From: Methylomicrobium sp. wino1
GTDB taxonomy: Bacteria > Pseudomonadota > Gammaproteobacteria > Methylococcales > Methylomonadaceae
Length of the DNA stretch: 64,000 nt
Assembly: GCF_003932755.1 (NCBI RefSeq)
Contig: NZ_CP024202.1
Coordinates: 248,001 to 312,000, forward strand
Direction of reading: 5' to 3'
In this document: piece after piece, positions 34,472 through 44,493 of the stretch
Layout of the letters: each line of letters begins with the position of its first letter
Position numbering within the stretch: position 1 is the stretch's first letter
Notes under the pieces: generated by a model
What the model saw: only the letters and a program-made list of their open reading frames with translations
Databases searched by the model: none
What the model was told of the DNA's origin: nothing
Program-made: the position numbers and the translations under genes

Positions 34472-36049
34472 ATGGATCTTAACGACCTCAATCAGATCAA
34501 CAAAGCCAGTTCGTCGGCTCGTAAAGACTTGATTCGCCTTAGCCTAGGTCTCGCTTTTATACTTTTGGTGATTCTCTATTTAATCAATAAAGAACATGTC
34601 GAAGGACACTTAATGCTGGTTATCGCCGCAGTTTTCGGTAGTTACATGGCATTGAACATCGGCGCTAACGATGTGGCCAATAATGTCGGCCCCGCGGTCG
34701 GCTCGAAAGCACTGACGATGACAGGCGCCATTGCCATTGCTGCAATTTTCGAGGCTTCCGGCACGCTAATAGCCGGCGGAGACGTAGTCACGACTATCAA
34801 GGACGGCATCATTAATCCTCAACTGATTCGCGACTCCGATACTTTTATCTGGCTGATGATGGCGGCACTGCTGGCTGCGGCAATTTGGTTGAATGTGGCG
34901 ACCTCGCTCAATGCGCCGGTTTCGACAACTCATTCTATCGTCGGGGGCGTCTTAGGCGCCGGAATCGCCGCGGGCGGATTCGGAATCGCCAATTGGCCGG
35001 CCATGGGAAAAATCGCAGCCAGCTGGGTCATTTCGCCGGTTTTGGGCGGCTTGTTTTCGGCCGCTTTTTTATATGTGGTCAAGCGAAAAATCACTTATCA
35101 ACCAAATATGCTAATAGCGGCGCAAAAGGTCGTCCCGGTATTGATCGCATTGATGACCTGGGCTTTTTCGACCTATTTGATTATGAAAGGCCTGAAACAA
35201 ATCATTAAAATCAATTTCCCGATCGCCGTCTCCATTAGCTTCGCTTTCGCCATTATCATTTTTCTTATCGTCAAACCGCGCATTGTTAACGCCTCCGCTA
35301 ATCTGGAACCTAGCAAAGCCAGCGTGAATAATTTATTCACTTATCCCTTGATATTTTCAGCCGCACTATTGAGTTTCGCGCATGGCGCCAATGATGTCGC
35401 CAACGCAGTCGGCCCTCTCGCGGCCATCAACGATGCAATTTTTCAGCAAGGTGTCAGCGATAAAGCCTCTATTCCGCTTTGGATTATGATACTTGGCGCC
35501 GCCGGCTTATCGATAGGACTTGCCCTATACGGCCCCAAATTGATTCGAACCGTAGGCAGCGAAATTACCGAACTCGATAAAATGCGCGCATTTTGCATAG
35601 CGATGTCGGCTGCCATTACCGTGATATTCGCCAGCCAGATGGGTCTTCCCATTAGTTCCACTCATACTGCGGTTGGCGCGGTATTCGGCGTCGGTTTTTT
35701 ACGGGAATATTTAAAACACAGCAATGCCAAAAGAATGGAAGAAATCCGTGCTCACCACGAGCATAACGACCCTGAAAAAATCGCCGAATTTTTGAATGCC
35801 TTTAAAAAAGCATCCATCGCCAAAAAAGGGCACATGCTTAAGGAGCTAAAACGACAAGCCAAACTACAAACCGACACCAGCTTACTCACTAAAAAAGAAC
35901 GCAAATCGCTGAAAAAAGTCTATCGTCAAGAGCTAGTCAAACGCTCCCACCTCTATAAAATCGCCGCCGCATGGTTGGTTACCGTTCCTTTATCAGGAAT
36001 ACTCGGTGGTTTATTATTTTTTACGATCAGAGGGATAATGCTTCCTTAG
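34472..36049 (+). CDS. PiT-family inorganic phosphate transporter
   Basis: 525-residue, ~11-helix membrane protein. Duplicated family signatures GANDVANNVGPAVGSKALT (about 68-86) and GANDVANAVGPLAAI (about 308-322) identify the phosphate permease family, as do NAPVSTTHSIVG and LPISSTHTAVG. A long cytoplasmic basic loop (about 410-490) precedes the last helix. Low-affinity, cation-coupled phosphate uptake is the usual role. No PhoU-like partner gene is adjacent. Confidence 0.92.
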   Translation: MDLNDLNQINKASSSARKDLIRLSLGLAFILLVILYLINKEHVEGHLMLVIAAVFGSYMALNIGANDVANNVGPAVGSKALTMTGAIAIAAIFEASGTLIAGGDVVTTIKDGIINPQLIRDSDTFIWLMMAALLAAAIWLNVATSLNAPVSTTHSIVGGVLGAGIAAGGFGIANWPAMGKIAASWVISPVLGGLFSAAFLYVVKRKITYQPNMLIAAQKVVPVLIALMTWAFSTYLIMKGLKQIIKINFPIAVSISFAFAIIIFLIVKPRIVNASANLEPSKASVNNLFTYPLIFSAALLSFAHGANDVANAVGPLAAINDAIFQQGVSDKASIPLWIMILGAAGLSIGLALYGPKLIRTVGSEITELDKMRAFCIAMSAAITVIFASQMGLPISSTHTAVGAVFGVGFLREYLKHSNAKRMEEIRAHHEHNDPEKIAEFLNAFKKASIAKKGHMLKELKRQAKLQTDTSLLTKKERKSLKKVYRQELVKRSHLYKIAAAWLVTVPLSGILGGLLFFTIRGIMLP

Positions 36050-36094
36050 GATTCGATCATAAATAACTTCCCTATTTTTAATGCAAGGCAAGCA

Positions 36095-36354
36095 GGTTCG
36101 GTTGCTCGATTGACAGGTGTCGGCGGCAGGGCAGATTTTTGCTCCTCGGCAATTGCTGAGTTACAAGGATGTAATGAATGCAGAAAATGCAGGAGCATTT
36201 TTCTGCCCTGCATCGCCTAAAGCGCCTACTGTTGGTGCCCTAATACACGCCATCCATGGCGTAATGCAAAATCCGCATTCACCCAGCACCTAAATTCCAT
36301 AGCCAATGGGCTATGGAATTTAGGTGCTGGGCCTGTCAAGCGAGTTACCGAACC
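36095..36354 (+). repeat. Family B MITE-like repeat with family C palindrome
   Basis: Inverted ends GGTTCGGTTGCTCGATTGACAG (36095) and CTGTCAAGCGAGTTACCGAACC (to 36354). It carries extra internal sequence (36140-36260) compared with other copies and a 49 bp family C palindrome (36283-36331) right after TTCAC. No gene in 36050-36663. Confidence 0.8.
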
Positions 36355-36663
36355 CGCTACAAAACTCATAGCACAAGGAAATTATTTTTCACGAAATCCT
36401 TAACTGCACTGACAGGCAAAATCTTCCCGCTAGACTGAAAGGCATGCCGGTGCTAGGGCAGAATTTCCCGTCACATAACCTTTTTATACTCCAAATTTCG
36501 GCTGCGCTTGAGGAGGCGCCGAATTTTGATCTTTGACGCGTATATACCGTGCACTCGTTCACATTGCATAAAATTAAAATTAAAATTCTTGGAAAAATGC
36601 ATTTTTGTGAAAGCAATGTTAAAATCCCTTCCGAAACCCGTGATTTAACAGCAGAGAGTACGG

Positions 36664-37407
36664 ATGTCGACTGAGCCTCAGCACACACCTTATCAAAAGC
36701 CTGCTTTGGAGTTTAAGAGCAGTACATTCTCAGTGCCTGTCCTAATTCCTTATACGAATGACCTGACTGTTATCGAGCATCAACTACAGCAAAAAATCAA
36801 TCAAGCGCCTGAGTTTTTTAGAAACTCCCCGATACTCATCGACCTACAGGAACTGAATAAGCAATCGATTAGCCTGAACGTAGCCGAATGCATCGAATTA
36901 TTAAGGCGATTAGCGCTTCTTCCGATAGGCATCCGCGGCGGCCTACATGACCAGAATGAAGCCGCGTTGGCATTAAATATTCCAAAAATTTCAGCCCAGC
37001 AAAACATTAGCCATCAAGATACCGCTCAAAAACTCGAAAAAATAATACCTGAACCGGAACCCGAACCGGAGACATCGGAACAGCCCTCTACCCGGATTGT
37101 TACTAATCCGGTCCGCTCCGGCCAACGAATCTACGCGCACGGCGACTTGATCGTGCTGTCCCAAGTCAGCGCAGGCTCCGAGATCATGGCCGAAGGTAAT
37201 ATTCATGTTTATGGAACTTTACGAGGAAGAGCATTGGCGGGCATTCAAGGCAATACCGAGGCCAGAATTTTTTGCTCTGATTTACAAGCCGAACTCATTT
37301 CCATTGCCGGTAATTATAAAATAAGCGAGGATTTGGATGAGTCGGTACGCAACAAACCGGTCCAAATCTATCTCAATGATTTGGCGTTAATCATTCAGGA
37401 TTTATAA
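36664..37407 (+). CDS. minC: Septum site-determining protein MinC
   Basis: Inhibitor of FtsZ ring formation. 247 residues: N-terminal FtsZ-interacting domain (LEFKSSTFSVPVLIPY ... ILIDLQELN), a Glu/Pro-rich linker (about 125-140), and the C-terminal beta-helix that binds MinD (RSGQRIYAHGDLIVLSQVSAGSEIMAEGNIHVYGTLRGRALAG). Followed by minD and minE. Confidence 0.95.
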   Translation: MSTEPQHTPYQKPALEFKSSTFSVPVLIPYTNDLTVIEHQLQQKINQAPEFFRNSPILIDLQELNKQSISLNVAECIELLRRLALLPIGIRGGLHDQNEAALALNIPKISAQQNISHQDTAQKLEKIIPEPEPEPETSEQPSTRIVTNPVRSGQRIYAHGDLIVLSQVSAGSEIMAEGNIHVYGTLRGRALAGIQGNTEARIFCSDLQAELISIAGNYKISEDLDESVRNKPVQIYLNDLALIIQDL

Positions 37408-37434
37408 TTTCACGTCTCGTTGGAGGACAATCAG

Positions 37435-38247
37435 TTGGCTAGAATCATCGTCGTAACATCCGGAAAAGGCGGAGTTGGAAAGACAACAACCAGCGCAGCC
37501 ATCGCCATGGGACTCGCTAAAAAAGGACATAAAACTGCGGTAATCGATTTCGACGTAGGCTTAAGAAACCTTGACTTAGTAATGGGCTGCGAGCGCCGCG
37601 TAGTCTATGATTTAGTCAATGTCATCAATGGCGAGGCAGCTCTTAATCAAGCATTGATTCGCGACAAGCGCTGCAATCAACTGTATATTTTGCCGGCTTC
37701 ACAAACACGCGATAAGGAAGCGTTAACTATCGAAGGCGTCGGCAAGGTTCTTGAAGAACTCGCCAAAGAATTTAAATATGTCGTTTGCGACTCGCCAGCC
37801 GGCATCGAAAAAGGCGCCACTCTTGCGATGTATTTCGCCGACGATGCCTTCGTCGTAACAAACCCGGAAGTTTCATCGGTCCGCGACTCGGACCGCATGC
37901 TCGGCATTTTGGCCAGCAAATCGAAACGAGCCGAAAACAACGAAGAGCCGATCAAAGAATATTTATTACTGACACGTTATTCTCCCGATCGCGTAAAATT
38001 AGGCGAAATGCTGAGTGTCGAAGACGTACAAGAAATCCTGTCCCTGCATCTATTAGGCGTCATACCGGAATCCAAATCGGTACTAAACGCATCAAACTCG
38101 GGCATTCCTGTCATTTTGGACGAAAAAAGCGATGCCGGCCAAGCCTATGACGATGTGGTTGCACGTTACTTAGGCGAAGACAGACCGCACCGCTTTATCG
38201 ATGAAGAGAAAAAGGGCCTTTTTGGAAAGCTGTTCAGGAGTAAATAA
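37435..38247 (+). CDS. minD: Septum site-determining ATPase MinD, TTG start
   Basis: Membrane-bound ParA-type ATPase that recruits MinC and oscillates under MinE. 270 residues, the same as E. coli: deviant Walker [38 protein letters not shown], and a C-terminal amphipathic helix ([12 protein letters not shown]). The start is TTG at 37435 with GGAGGA seven bases upstream; it gives (M)[12 protein letters not shown], the family start. An earlier in-frame TTG at 37420 overlaps that ribosome binding site. Confidence 0.96.
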   Translation: MARIIVVTSGKGGVGKTTTSAAIAMGLAKKGHKTAVIDFDVGLRNLDLVMGCERRVVYDLVNVINGEAALNQALIRDKRCNQLYILPASQTRDKEALTIEGVGKVLEELAKEFKYVVCDSPAGIEKGATLAMYFADDAFVVTNPEVSSVRDSDRMLGILASKSKRAENNEEPIKEYLLLTRYSPDRVKLGEMLSVEDVQEILSLHLLGVIPESKSVLNASNSGIPVILDEKSDAGQAYDDVVARYLGEDRPHRFIDEEKKGLFGKLFRSK

Positions 38248-38513
38248 TGAGTTTACTGGATTACTTTAGAACTACTAAGCCAAGCTCGGCATCCATTGCC
38301 AAGGAAAGATTGCAAATTTTGGTGGCACACGAACGCTCCTCAAAAACGCAACCCTCTTATCTCCCACAGTTACAAAAGGAACTTCTCGAAGTGATTCGAA
38401 AGTATGTCAACGTCGAGCAAGATGCGATATCGGTTAATTTCGAACAAGACGACGATCAGGAAATTCTCGAACTCAATATTGTGCTACCCGACGAGCACGA
38501 CAAGGTTTCTTAA
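38247..38513 (+). CDS. minE: Cell division topological specificity factor MinE
   Basis: 88 residues: N-terminal membrane/MinD-contact region ([30 protein letters not shown]) and a C-terminal dimerisation domain ([17 protein letters not shown]). It stimulates MinD ATPase to restrict division to midcell. Its ATG shares a base with the minD TAA stop. Confidence 0.95.
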   Translation: MSLLDYFRTTKPSSASIAKERLQILVAHERSSKTQPSYLPQLQKELLEVIRKYVNVEQDAISVNFEQDDDQEILELNIVLPDEHDKVS

Positions 38514-38532
38514 ACTAAATGAGGTGAAAAAA

Positions 38533-38736
38533 ATGACTGATACGATTGGACAATCCGCTGGGAAAATCTGGCAATTCTTGAATGATAACGGTGCGACCAG
38601 CGTAAGCAAAATCTCGACCGAAACCGGGATGAATAAGAATGATGTTCAGCGCGCGCTCGGCTGGCTTGCCAGAGAGGATAAAATCAGCATAGAACTCAAA
38701 AACGGGCGTACCGAAAGCATCTCACTGATTGAATAA
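38533..38736 (+). CDS. Winged helix-turn-helix protein (DUF2582 type)
   Basis: 67 residues (MTDTIGQSAGKIWQFL...) forming a small winged helix: recognition-helix region ISTETGMNKNDVQRALGWLAREDKI and a wing IELKNGRTESISL. This matches DUF2582 winged-helix proteins of unknown function. ATG at 38533 with GAGGTG upstream; it follows minE by 19 bp and is followed by a terminator, so it probably belongs to the min operon. Confidence 0.8.
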   Translation: MTDTIGQSAGKIWQFLNDNGATSVSKISTETGMNKNDVQRALGWLAREDKISIELKNGRTESISLIE

Positions 38737-38772
38737 AAATTTAATTGCCGAATATCGGCAACTGCATCTATA

Positions 38773-38800
38773 ACCGGCAGCATCCCCCTGTCGGTTTTTT
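38773..38800 (+). terminator. Intrinsic terminator after the min operon
   Basis: AACCGGCAG and CTGTCGGTT arms around CATCCCC, followed by TTTTTT. It lies 37 bp after the winged-helix gene stop. Confidence 0.8.
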
Positions 38801-38862
38801 ATGCTATGTATGCGGTAATCGTTGTCCCCGCTACCGGAAACACTTAAAAACTCAAAGCGAAT

Positions 38863-38962
38863 TGTAGGGTACGCTACGCGTACCTAATGTCGGCACAACA
38901 GAACACATGAAAGCACGTTAAGCTAAGGGTGGTCTCCTAAGGTACGCACAGCGTACCCTACA
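38863..38962. repeat. 100 bp inverted-repeat element
   Basis: 22 bp arms (TGTAGGGTACGCTACGCG at 38863; GGTACGCACAGCGTACCC at 38941) with two mismatches. A related copy lies at 31985-32087. Placed between minE/winged-helix and rapZ; the rest of 38801-39019 shows no gene. Confidence 0.7.
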
Positions 38963-39019
38963 GTCCTTTCGGCATTCGCATAGTATTAATTTCAACTATT
39001 AACGCAAACATAGCCTTTT

Positions 39020-39877
39020 TTAATGCAGCTCCCTATGCCGAATAATGACATTAAGCGCTTGAGATTTATATTGCTTGACCAATAAATCGGCCAAATAAAC
39101 CGAACGATGCTGCCCTCCGGTACATCCGATAGCGATGGTGAGATAACTGCGCCCCTCTTCCTCAAAGCGAGGAATCCAGCGTTCGAGAAAAGCGCTTACA
39201 TCTTGAAAATACGCTTGCACATTAGGCTCTCGGCTAAGAAATTCGATAATCGCTTGGTCCTTGCCGGTCTGCCCCCTCAATTCCGGAACCCAATAAGGGT
39301 TGGGCAGACACCTAACATCGAAAATAAAATCGGCATCGAGCGGAACCCCATGCTTGAAACCGAAAGACTGAAATTGAATGGAAATATGCCGAGCATTGCG
39401 CTCACCGACCTGATCCCTGATTAGATCGCGCAATTGATGATAATGCGTGCGACTGGTATCGATTACGAAATCCGCGAGGTACGCTATCGGCTTGAGAATT
39501 TCTTTTTCGATAACCAGCGCTTCTTTAAGCGGTAAATTATAGTCGGTCAAAGGATGCCGACGCCGAGTTTCACTGTAACGCTTTAACAATACAGCCTCTT
39601 CGGCCTGCATGAACATTACCTCGCACTCGATCCCCTTTGATCTAATCAGCTTGATGATGCTGGAAAAATTCAACAAACTATCGCTTTGATTACGAGCATC
39701 GATGCCGATCGCCGTTTTTTCATAGGTTTTCCGATCGGCCAACATGACGTCATTGATAAAGTCCTCAAGTAAGGTCACCGGCAAGTTATCGATACAATAA
39801 AACCCGCAGTCCTCCAACGTGGTTAACGCAATACTTTTACCGGACCCGGAAAGCCCGCTGACGATAAGCAATTTCAT
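39020..39877 (-). CDS. rapZ: RNase adapter protein RapZ
   Basis: P-loop protein that in E. coli tunes glucosamine-6-phosphate synthase through the GlmZ small RNA. 285 residues: Walker A GLSGSGKSIAL, DNLPVTLL, GIDARNQ, RRRHPL, and the C-terminal CTGGQHRSVYLAD with conserved His/Arg. ATG at 39877 is the family start. In E. coli the order is rpoN-hpf-ptsN-rapZ; here ptsN is missing and a repeat fills the space to hpf. Confidence 0.94.
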   Translation of the reverse strand: MKLLIVSGLSGSGKSIALTTLEDCGFYCIDNLPVTLLEDFINDVMLADRKTYEKTAIGIDARNQSDSLLNFSSIIKLIRSKGIECEVMFMQAEEAVLLKRYSETRRRHPLTDYNLPLKEALVIEKEILKPIAYLADFVIDTSRTHYHQLRDLIRDQVGERNARHISIQFQSFGFKHGVPLDADFIFDVRCLPNPYWVPELRGQTGKDQAIIEFLSREPNVQAYFQDVSAFLERWIPRFEEEGRSYLTIAIGCTGGQHRSVYLADLLVKQYKSQALNVIIRHRELH

Positions 39878-39931
39878 AATAAAAGATCTAAGGAACGAGC
39901 ATGAAATAACTTCGACAAATGTTCGAAGGGG

Positions 39932-40048
39932 GGGCGGCGGCTCGATTGACAGGTGTCGGCGGCACGCCATCCATGGCAATCAGATACTCCGCCGTCAAGC
40001 CTACTTGAAGGTATTCACGGCACCCTGTCAAGCGAGTCACCGAACCTC
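39932..40048 (+). repeat. Family B MITE-like repeat, short copy
   Basis: Ends GGCGGCTCGATTGACAGGTG and CCTGTCAAGCGAGTCACCGAAC, with the GCCATCCATGGCAATCAG and GTATTCACGG blocks but without the GCAGATTTTT palindrome. It occupies the gap between rapZ and hpf; nothing else is recognised in 39878-40172. Confidence 0.8.
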
Positions 40049-40172
40049 CACAAAGCGTACCGCTTGTAGAAGTTATTTTGCACATATTGCTAACGAACTG
40101 TTCTGTTGGTCGCGAAGGTACCGGAATCCTTTCCCGTACCCTCATTGTTAAATCGTTCCGGACAATCTCTAA

Positions 40173-40463
40173 CTAGCGGTGACTGCCGGTTTTTTCTTTA
40201 TGCTTGATGATTTGACGATCCAATTTATCAACTAATTTATCGATAGCAACATACATATCTTCCTGAGTGTCCTCGGCAAATAATTTGGCGCCGCTGATTT
40301 GTACTGTCGCTTCCGCTTTTTGATTCAGTTTTTCGACCGTCAAAACGACGTGCACATCGGTAACATGATCGAAATGACGCTCGAGTTTCTCAAACTTTGA
40401 CTCGACAAACGTTTTTAACGATTCCGTTACTTCGATGTGGTGGCCGGATACACTGATTTGCAT
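40173..40463 (-). CDS. hpf: Ribosome hibernation promoting factor (short HPF)
   Basis: 96 residues (MQISVSGHHIEVTESLKTFVESKFEKLERHFDHV-type start), the single S30AE domain of short HPF/YfiA proteins that bind the 30S decoding site and help form 100S ribosomes. ATG at 40463 has AAGGAG upstream. It sits immediately downstream of rpoN, the standard gammaproteobacterial position. Confidence 0.95.
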   Translation of the reverse strand: MQISVSGHHIEVTESLKTFVESKFEKLERHFDHVTDVHVVLTVEKLNQKAEATVQISGAKLFAEDTQEDMYVAIDKLVDKLDRQIIKHKEKTGSHR

Positions 40464-40503
40464 GGAATAAACTCCTTTCTGTTGGTGTGGTATAAATTCT
40501 GCG

Positions 40504-41949
40504 TTATAAAAGACGCTTACGTTGACTGGACGAAGCAATATTCATCGCCTCACGATATTTGGCAATCGTTCTTCTTGCGACATTGATGCCTTTTTCTTTT
40601 AATAAATCGGCTATTTTACTATCACTGAGCGGTTTTGTTTGGTTTTCGTTTTCGACCAGCTCTTTAATCAGCGCCCGAATAGCCGTAGAAGAGCACTCAC
40701 CGCCCGCCGCAGTCGACACATGACTGGAGAAAAAATATTTGAATTCGACAATGCCGTTCGGCGTATGCATGTATTTTTGTGTGGTCACTCGCGATATTGT
40801 TGACTCATGCAGTTGCAACTCTTCTGCGACATCGCGAAGCACCATCGGTTTCATCGAAATGGAACCGTGCTCCAAAAAATCCTGCTGCTTTCCGACGATA
40901 CAGCGAGCCACCCGTAACAAGGTTTCGTTTCGACTATGCAAACTCTTGATAAACCAACGAGCTTCCTGTAGATGATCCTTCATGCAGGAATTATCCTTGC
41001 TGCTATCCGCGCGCTTGATCATACTTGAATAAAAAGGATTGATCCTGAGCTTCGGCGCGATATCGGGATTGAGTTCGACTTGCCACTGATCATTAACCTT
41101 GACCACATAAACATCGGGAATCACATATTCGGAGTCGGTATTTTCAATTCTCGTCCCGGGCTTTGGATCCAATGTTCTGATCAACGCAATCACCCTATTC
41201 AGCTGTGACTCGGTTAACCCCAACTTGCGTATCAATTTAGCCTGATCTTGAGACGCCAACAAACCTAAATAGCGACTTACCAGCTCTATCGCTTCTTTTT
41301 TATACGGGATTTCGTCGGATAATTGCTGTAATTGTAACAAGAGGCAATCGCTCAAATCCCTGGCGGCCACACCGGGAGGATCGAAATTTTGAACTTGATG
41401 CAGCACGGCCTCAACCTCATCAAATTCGAGATCGTCCATTTGTTCCAACAACCCTTGGAAAATATCTTCCAATGAACTGACTAAGTAACCGTCTTCATTG
41501 ATCGAATCTATGATCGTCTCTGCAATCTCTCGATCCCGGTCGGAAAAGTGCGCCACGTCCAATTGCCACAACAAATGATCCAATAACGTTTCCGATTTAC
41601 TGCGCTGGCTTTCGAATTCCACCGATTCGCCCGCCCCGCTGATAGCAGCCTGGGCATTTTCAAAAACATCTTCCCACGAAGTATCGATAGGCAACTCGTC
41701 GGGTATGTCGGTTTGCGAACCTTCACTCGTTGCCTGATCGGAATAATCGGTTTTCTTGTCCAAGGACTCGCGATCGGCAACGCCTGAGCCTTCGTCATCG
41801 GCGACTTCCAACATCATATTCGATTCCAGCGCGTTTTGGATTTCCTGCTGCAAATCGAGCGTCGACAGTTGCAGCAGCTTTATCGCCTGCTGCAACTGTG
41901 GGGTCATCGTAAGCTGTTGACCGAGACGGAGTTGAAGTGACTGTTTCAT
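40504..41949 (-). CDS. rpoN: RNA polymerase sigma-54 factor
   Basis: 481 residues. Region I LRLGQQLTMTPQLQQAIKLLQLS (activator contact), an acidic region II (about 50-115), the core-binding region, the HTH (DVAEELQLHESTISRVTTQKY) and the RpoN box ARRTIAKYREAMNI near the C-terminus. I found no -24/-12 promoters with confidence in the window. Confidence 0.97.
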   Translation of the reverse strand: MKQSLQLRLGQQLTMTPQLQQAIKLLQLSTLDLQQEIQNALESNMMLEVADDEGSGVADRESLDKKTDYSDQATSEGSQTDIPDELPIDTSWEDVFENAQAAISGAGESVEFESQRSKSETLLDHLLWQLDVAHFSDRDREIAETIIDSINEDGYLVSSLEDIFQGLLEQMDDLEFDEVEAVLHQVQNFDPPGVAARDLSDCLLLQLQQLSDEIPYKKEAIELVSRYLGLLASQDQAKLIRKLGLTESQLNRVIALIRTLDPKPGTRIENTDSEYVIPDVYVVKVNDQWQVELNPDIAPKLRINPFYSSMIKRADSSKDNSCMKDHLQEARWFIKSLHSRNETLLRVARCIVGKQQDFLEHGSISMKPMVLRDVAEELQLHESTISRVTTQKYMHTPNGIVEFKYFFSSHVSTAAGGECSSTAIRALIKELVENENQTKPLSDSKIADLLKEKGINVARRTIAKYREAMNIASSSQRKRLL

Positions 41950-42148
41950 CGTATAAGTTTGAACATTATTAATCCATACATCAAGCGCGCATATTTTGGC
42001 TATTTAGGTCAAGGCTATTATTCTCGAACAAAATTAAGGGGCTATTTCCGCTCCCGACTCTGATTCCCGGCGACCCGATGCGAACATCGTCGTGACCGAC
42101 TCCCAAAATATAGCAGCAATCAACCTTGCATTTGCTTGAAGTATAACG

Positions 42149-42874
42149 CTAAAGACTGAAGTTCTCACCCAAATAAACCTTTCGTACTTCTTGATTACGG
42201 ACTATAGCCTCCGCATCGCCTTCAGCAATAACTTTGCCTTCGTTGAGTATATACGCACGGTCGCAAATACCTAGGGTTTCCCTGACATTATGTTCGGTAA
42301 TGACAACGCCAATACCTCTATCCTTCAGATGAATAATAATCTGCTTGATATCCTCAACCGAAATCGGATCGACACCGGCAAACGGCTCGTCCAGCAAGAT
42401 AAATTTCGGCTCGCTGGCCAAAGCCCTGGCAATCTCGACACGCCGACGCTCGCCGCCCGACAGGCCGACGGCAATTTGATTACGTAGATGCTCGACATGA
42501 AACTCCGCTAGCAACTCCTCGATCATCAATTCGACCTGCCCATTGGTCAAATCAGTGCGAATTTGCAGCACCGCCCGCAAATTATCGGCAACACTCAACT
42601 TACGGAATACCGAAGGCTCCTGAGGTAAATAGCCAAGCCCCATTTGTGCGCGAACATGCATCGGATAATGCGTGATCGAAAGATCGTCCAGCGCTATCTC
42701 GCCGGCATCGGCTTTAATCAGACCGGCCAGCATATAAAAGCTAGTAGTTTTACCGGCGCCGTTTGGCCCCAGCAAACCCACAATTTCCCCGGTATTGACG
42801 TTCAACGATACGCCGTTGACGACATTACGTTTATTGTAGTGTTTAATCAATCCTTGAGCCGCCAGTTTCGTCAT
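42149..42874 (-). CDS. lptB: LPS export ABC transporter ATPase LptB
   Basis: 241 residues: Walker [15 protein letters not shown]-loop [12 protein letters not shown], signature [15 protein letters not shown], Walker [16 protein letters not shown], and H-loop TEHNVRETL. Works with LptFG (1.2-3.5 kb) and LptC-LptA encoded next to it. It follows lptA by seven bases. Confidence 0.97.
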   Translation of the reverse strand: MTKLAAQGLIKHYNKRNVVNGVSLNVNTGEIVGLLGPNGAGKTTSFYMLAGLIKADAGEIALDDLSITHYPMHVRAQMGLGYLPQEPSVFRKLSVADNLRAVLQIRTDLTNGQVELMIEELLAEFHVEHLRNQIAVGLSGGERRRVEIARALASEPKFILLDEPFAGVDPISVEDIKQIIIHLKDRGIGVVITEHNVRETLGICDRAYILNEGKVIAEGDAEAIVRNQEVRKVYLGENFSL

Positions 42875-42881
42875 ATTTTTA

Positions 42882-43394
42882 TCATTTTTCCGATTTAGGT
42901 TTTAATATAACGCGAACCCGCTTAGCATCGGATTCCTGATCGCCCGCTTTGACAATCGAGTTTCGACTGTCATAACGAATGATGTCGCTTGCATAGGTAT
43001 TGCCTTCTTGCCAAACCACCGCTTCCTTGATCAAAATCAATAAATTCTGCTTGGGATAATATTCGCCGGTCAACGCCTTGCCGGTGATATCGCCGCCATT
43101 ATCGGGAGTTTGCTGAAAACGGGCAGGCTTTCCAGTCGCAACCAGTTTATCGACATCGCCGTCTTTAAAATACACAACTAATTTATCAGACCAAACCTTA
43201 AGGCTACCTTGGGTTGAAATCACATTCCCAGTGTAAATACTGACCCCTGCATTATCGTCGTAGGTGGCCGCGTTCGAATCGATATATATCGGTTGGTCGG
43301 CATCGCTTTTCAACGCTAAACCGGACGAACTGTAAGCAATTAAAATCGAAAAAATGATTCCGTAACAGGTTTTTTTATAGTTATTTTGTCTCAT
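42882..43394 (-). CDS. lptA: LPS periplasmic transport protein LptA
   Basis: 170 residues: signal sequence ([17 protein letters not shown]), then the OstA beta-jellyroll ([43 protein letters not shown]). It bridges LptC to the outer-membrane LptDE. Its start overlaps the end of lptC by 14 bp. Confidence 0.93.
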   Translation of the reverse strand: MRQNNYKKTCYGIIFSILIAYSSSGLALKSDADQPIYIDSNAATYDDNAGVSIYTGNVISTQGSLKVWSDKLVVYFKDGDVDKLVATGKPARFQQTPDNGGDITGKALTGEYYPKQNLLILIKEAVVWQEGNTYASDIIRYDSRNSIVKAGDQESDAKRVRVILKPKSEK

Positions 43395-43950
43395 ATTTCC
43401 CTCTTACCTTGGAAAACAACTCTATCCGGATAGGCGTACTGTAATAGAGTTTCATCCCTATACCTTCCGTCCTGTTCGGAGGACTAAGCAACTCAGCCCA
43501 TTCATCGGTTTCCGCGTAATTTATCTCCGGCTGAACACGTAAATTCGAACTATTGATTTTCATCGCCCTTGCTCCCAGCCCAGCCTCTCTTGCAACAACC
43601 GCTTTTCCATTCATCAGAATGAGCTTCCTATCGCTCGAAACAATTCCGGTTTCCGACTGGATCACCCACGGCGGTATTTCCGGATTCATAATGGTCAAAA
43701 CCGGCTGCTGTAAGTACGTGGCTCCGTCATCATTATAGTGCGTCAACGTATCGGCAACCAATTTGCTCTTGAGCCTGCCGGTAACATCCATTTCCCATTT
43801 AGCATAGCCGGTACTGAAATAATCGACGGTATGAGGAGATTTTTCGAGCCCTATGGCTTCTTCATCAACTTTCGTCAATTGCAACAACCACCAGCTTACG
43901 ATCGCCAGCAATACGCCATAAATATAAAGTCGAAGTTTGCTTTCCGGCAT
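43381..43950 (-). CDS. lptC: LPS export protein LptC
   Basis: 189 residues: N-terminal membrane anchor (LYIYGVLLAIVSWWLLQL) and a periplasmic jellyroll (PHTVDYFSTGYAKWEMDVTGRLKSKL; PPWVIQSETGIVSSDRKLILMNGKAVV). It receives LPS from LptFG. Lies between kdsC and lptA with tight spacing. Confidence 0.92.
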   Translation of the reverse strand: MPESKLRLYIYGVLLAIVSWWLLQLTKVDEEAIGLEKSPHTVDYFSTGYAKWEMDVTGRLKSKLVADTLTHYNDDGATYLQQPVLTIMNPEIPPWVIQSETGIVSSDRKLILMNGKAVVAREAGLGARAMKINSSNLRVQPEINYAETDEWAELLSPPNRTEGIGMKLYYSTPIRIELFSKVRGKYETK

Positions 43951-43952
43951 GA

Positions 43953-44477
43953 TTAGGACAAGTACCCTTCAAGAACGCCAGCAAAAGTCCCCTGCGCCTG
44001 CATGATCAAATCGCACACTTCCCTGACCGCACCTTGGCCGCCCGGCAGTGTTGTACACCAATGAGCGCGTTGCTTGACGGCAAAATTCGCATCCTCGACA
44101 GCGATCGCCAAGCCAACCCGGGACATGATCGGCAAATCCAGCAAGTCGTCGCCAACATGCGCCGCTTGAACCGGATCGATAGCCAACGCTTGAATAAGTT
44201 CTTCAAAGGCCGTAATTTTATTTTCATGCCCTTGATAAACATGCGTTATGCCGAGGTTTTTCATCCGCAAAGCCACCGAATTCGATTTCCGCCCGGAAAT
44301 CACCGCAACTTCGACGCCGGTTTGACGCAGTAATTTTATCCCGTGACCATCCCTGGCATGAAAACATTTATATTCAACGCCTTGGTTATCGAAAAACAAG
44401 CGGCCATCGGTCAGTACGCCGTCGACATCGAGAACCAGCAATTTTAGCCGGGCGGCTTTGGCCAATATGTTTTGCAT
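43953..44477 (-). CDS. kdsC: KDO-8-phosphate phosphatase KdsC
   Basis: HAD-family phosphatase of KDO synthesis, 174 residues: motif I LLVLDVDGVLTDG, motif II VISGRKSNSV, motif III GDDLLDLPIMSRVGLAIAV. The ATG at 44477 has AGGAG seven bases upstream and is preferred over one at 44510 that would overlap kdsD. Confidence 0.94.
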   Translation of the reverse strand: MQNILAKAARLKLLVLDVDGVLTDGRLFFDNQGVEYKCFHARDGHGIKLLRQTGVEVAVISGRKSNSVALRMKNLGITHVYQGHENKITAFEELIQALAIDPVQAAHVGDDLLDLPIMSRVGLAIAVEDANFAVKQRAHWCTTLPGGQGAVREVCDLIMQAQGTFAGVLEGYLS

Positions 44478-44493
44478 TTTTCGGCTCCTGTTA

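Noticed and set aside
36389-36688. 99-codon reverse ORF before minC
   Set aside because: Overlaps the minC start, no ribosome binding site, product resembles nothing.
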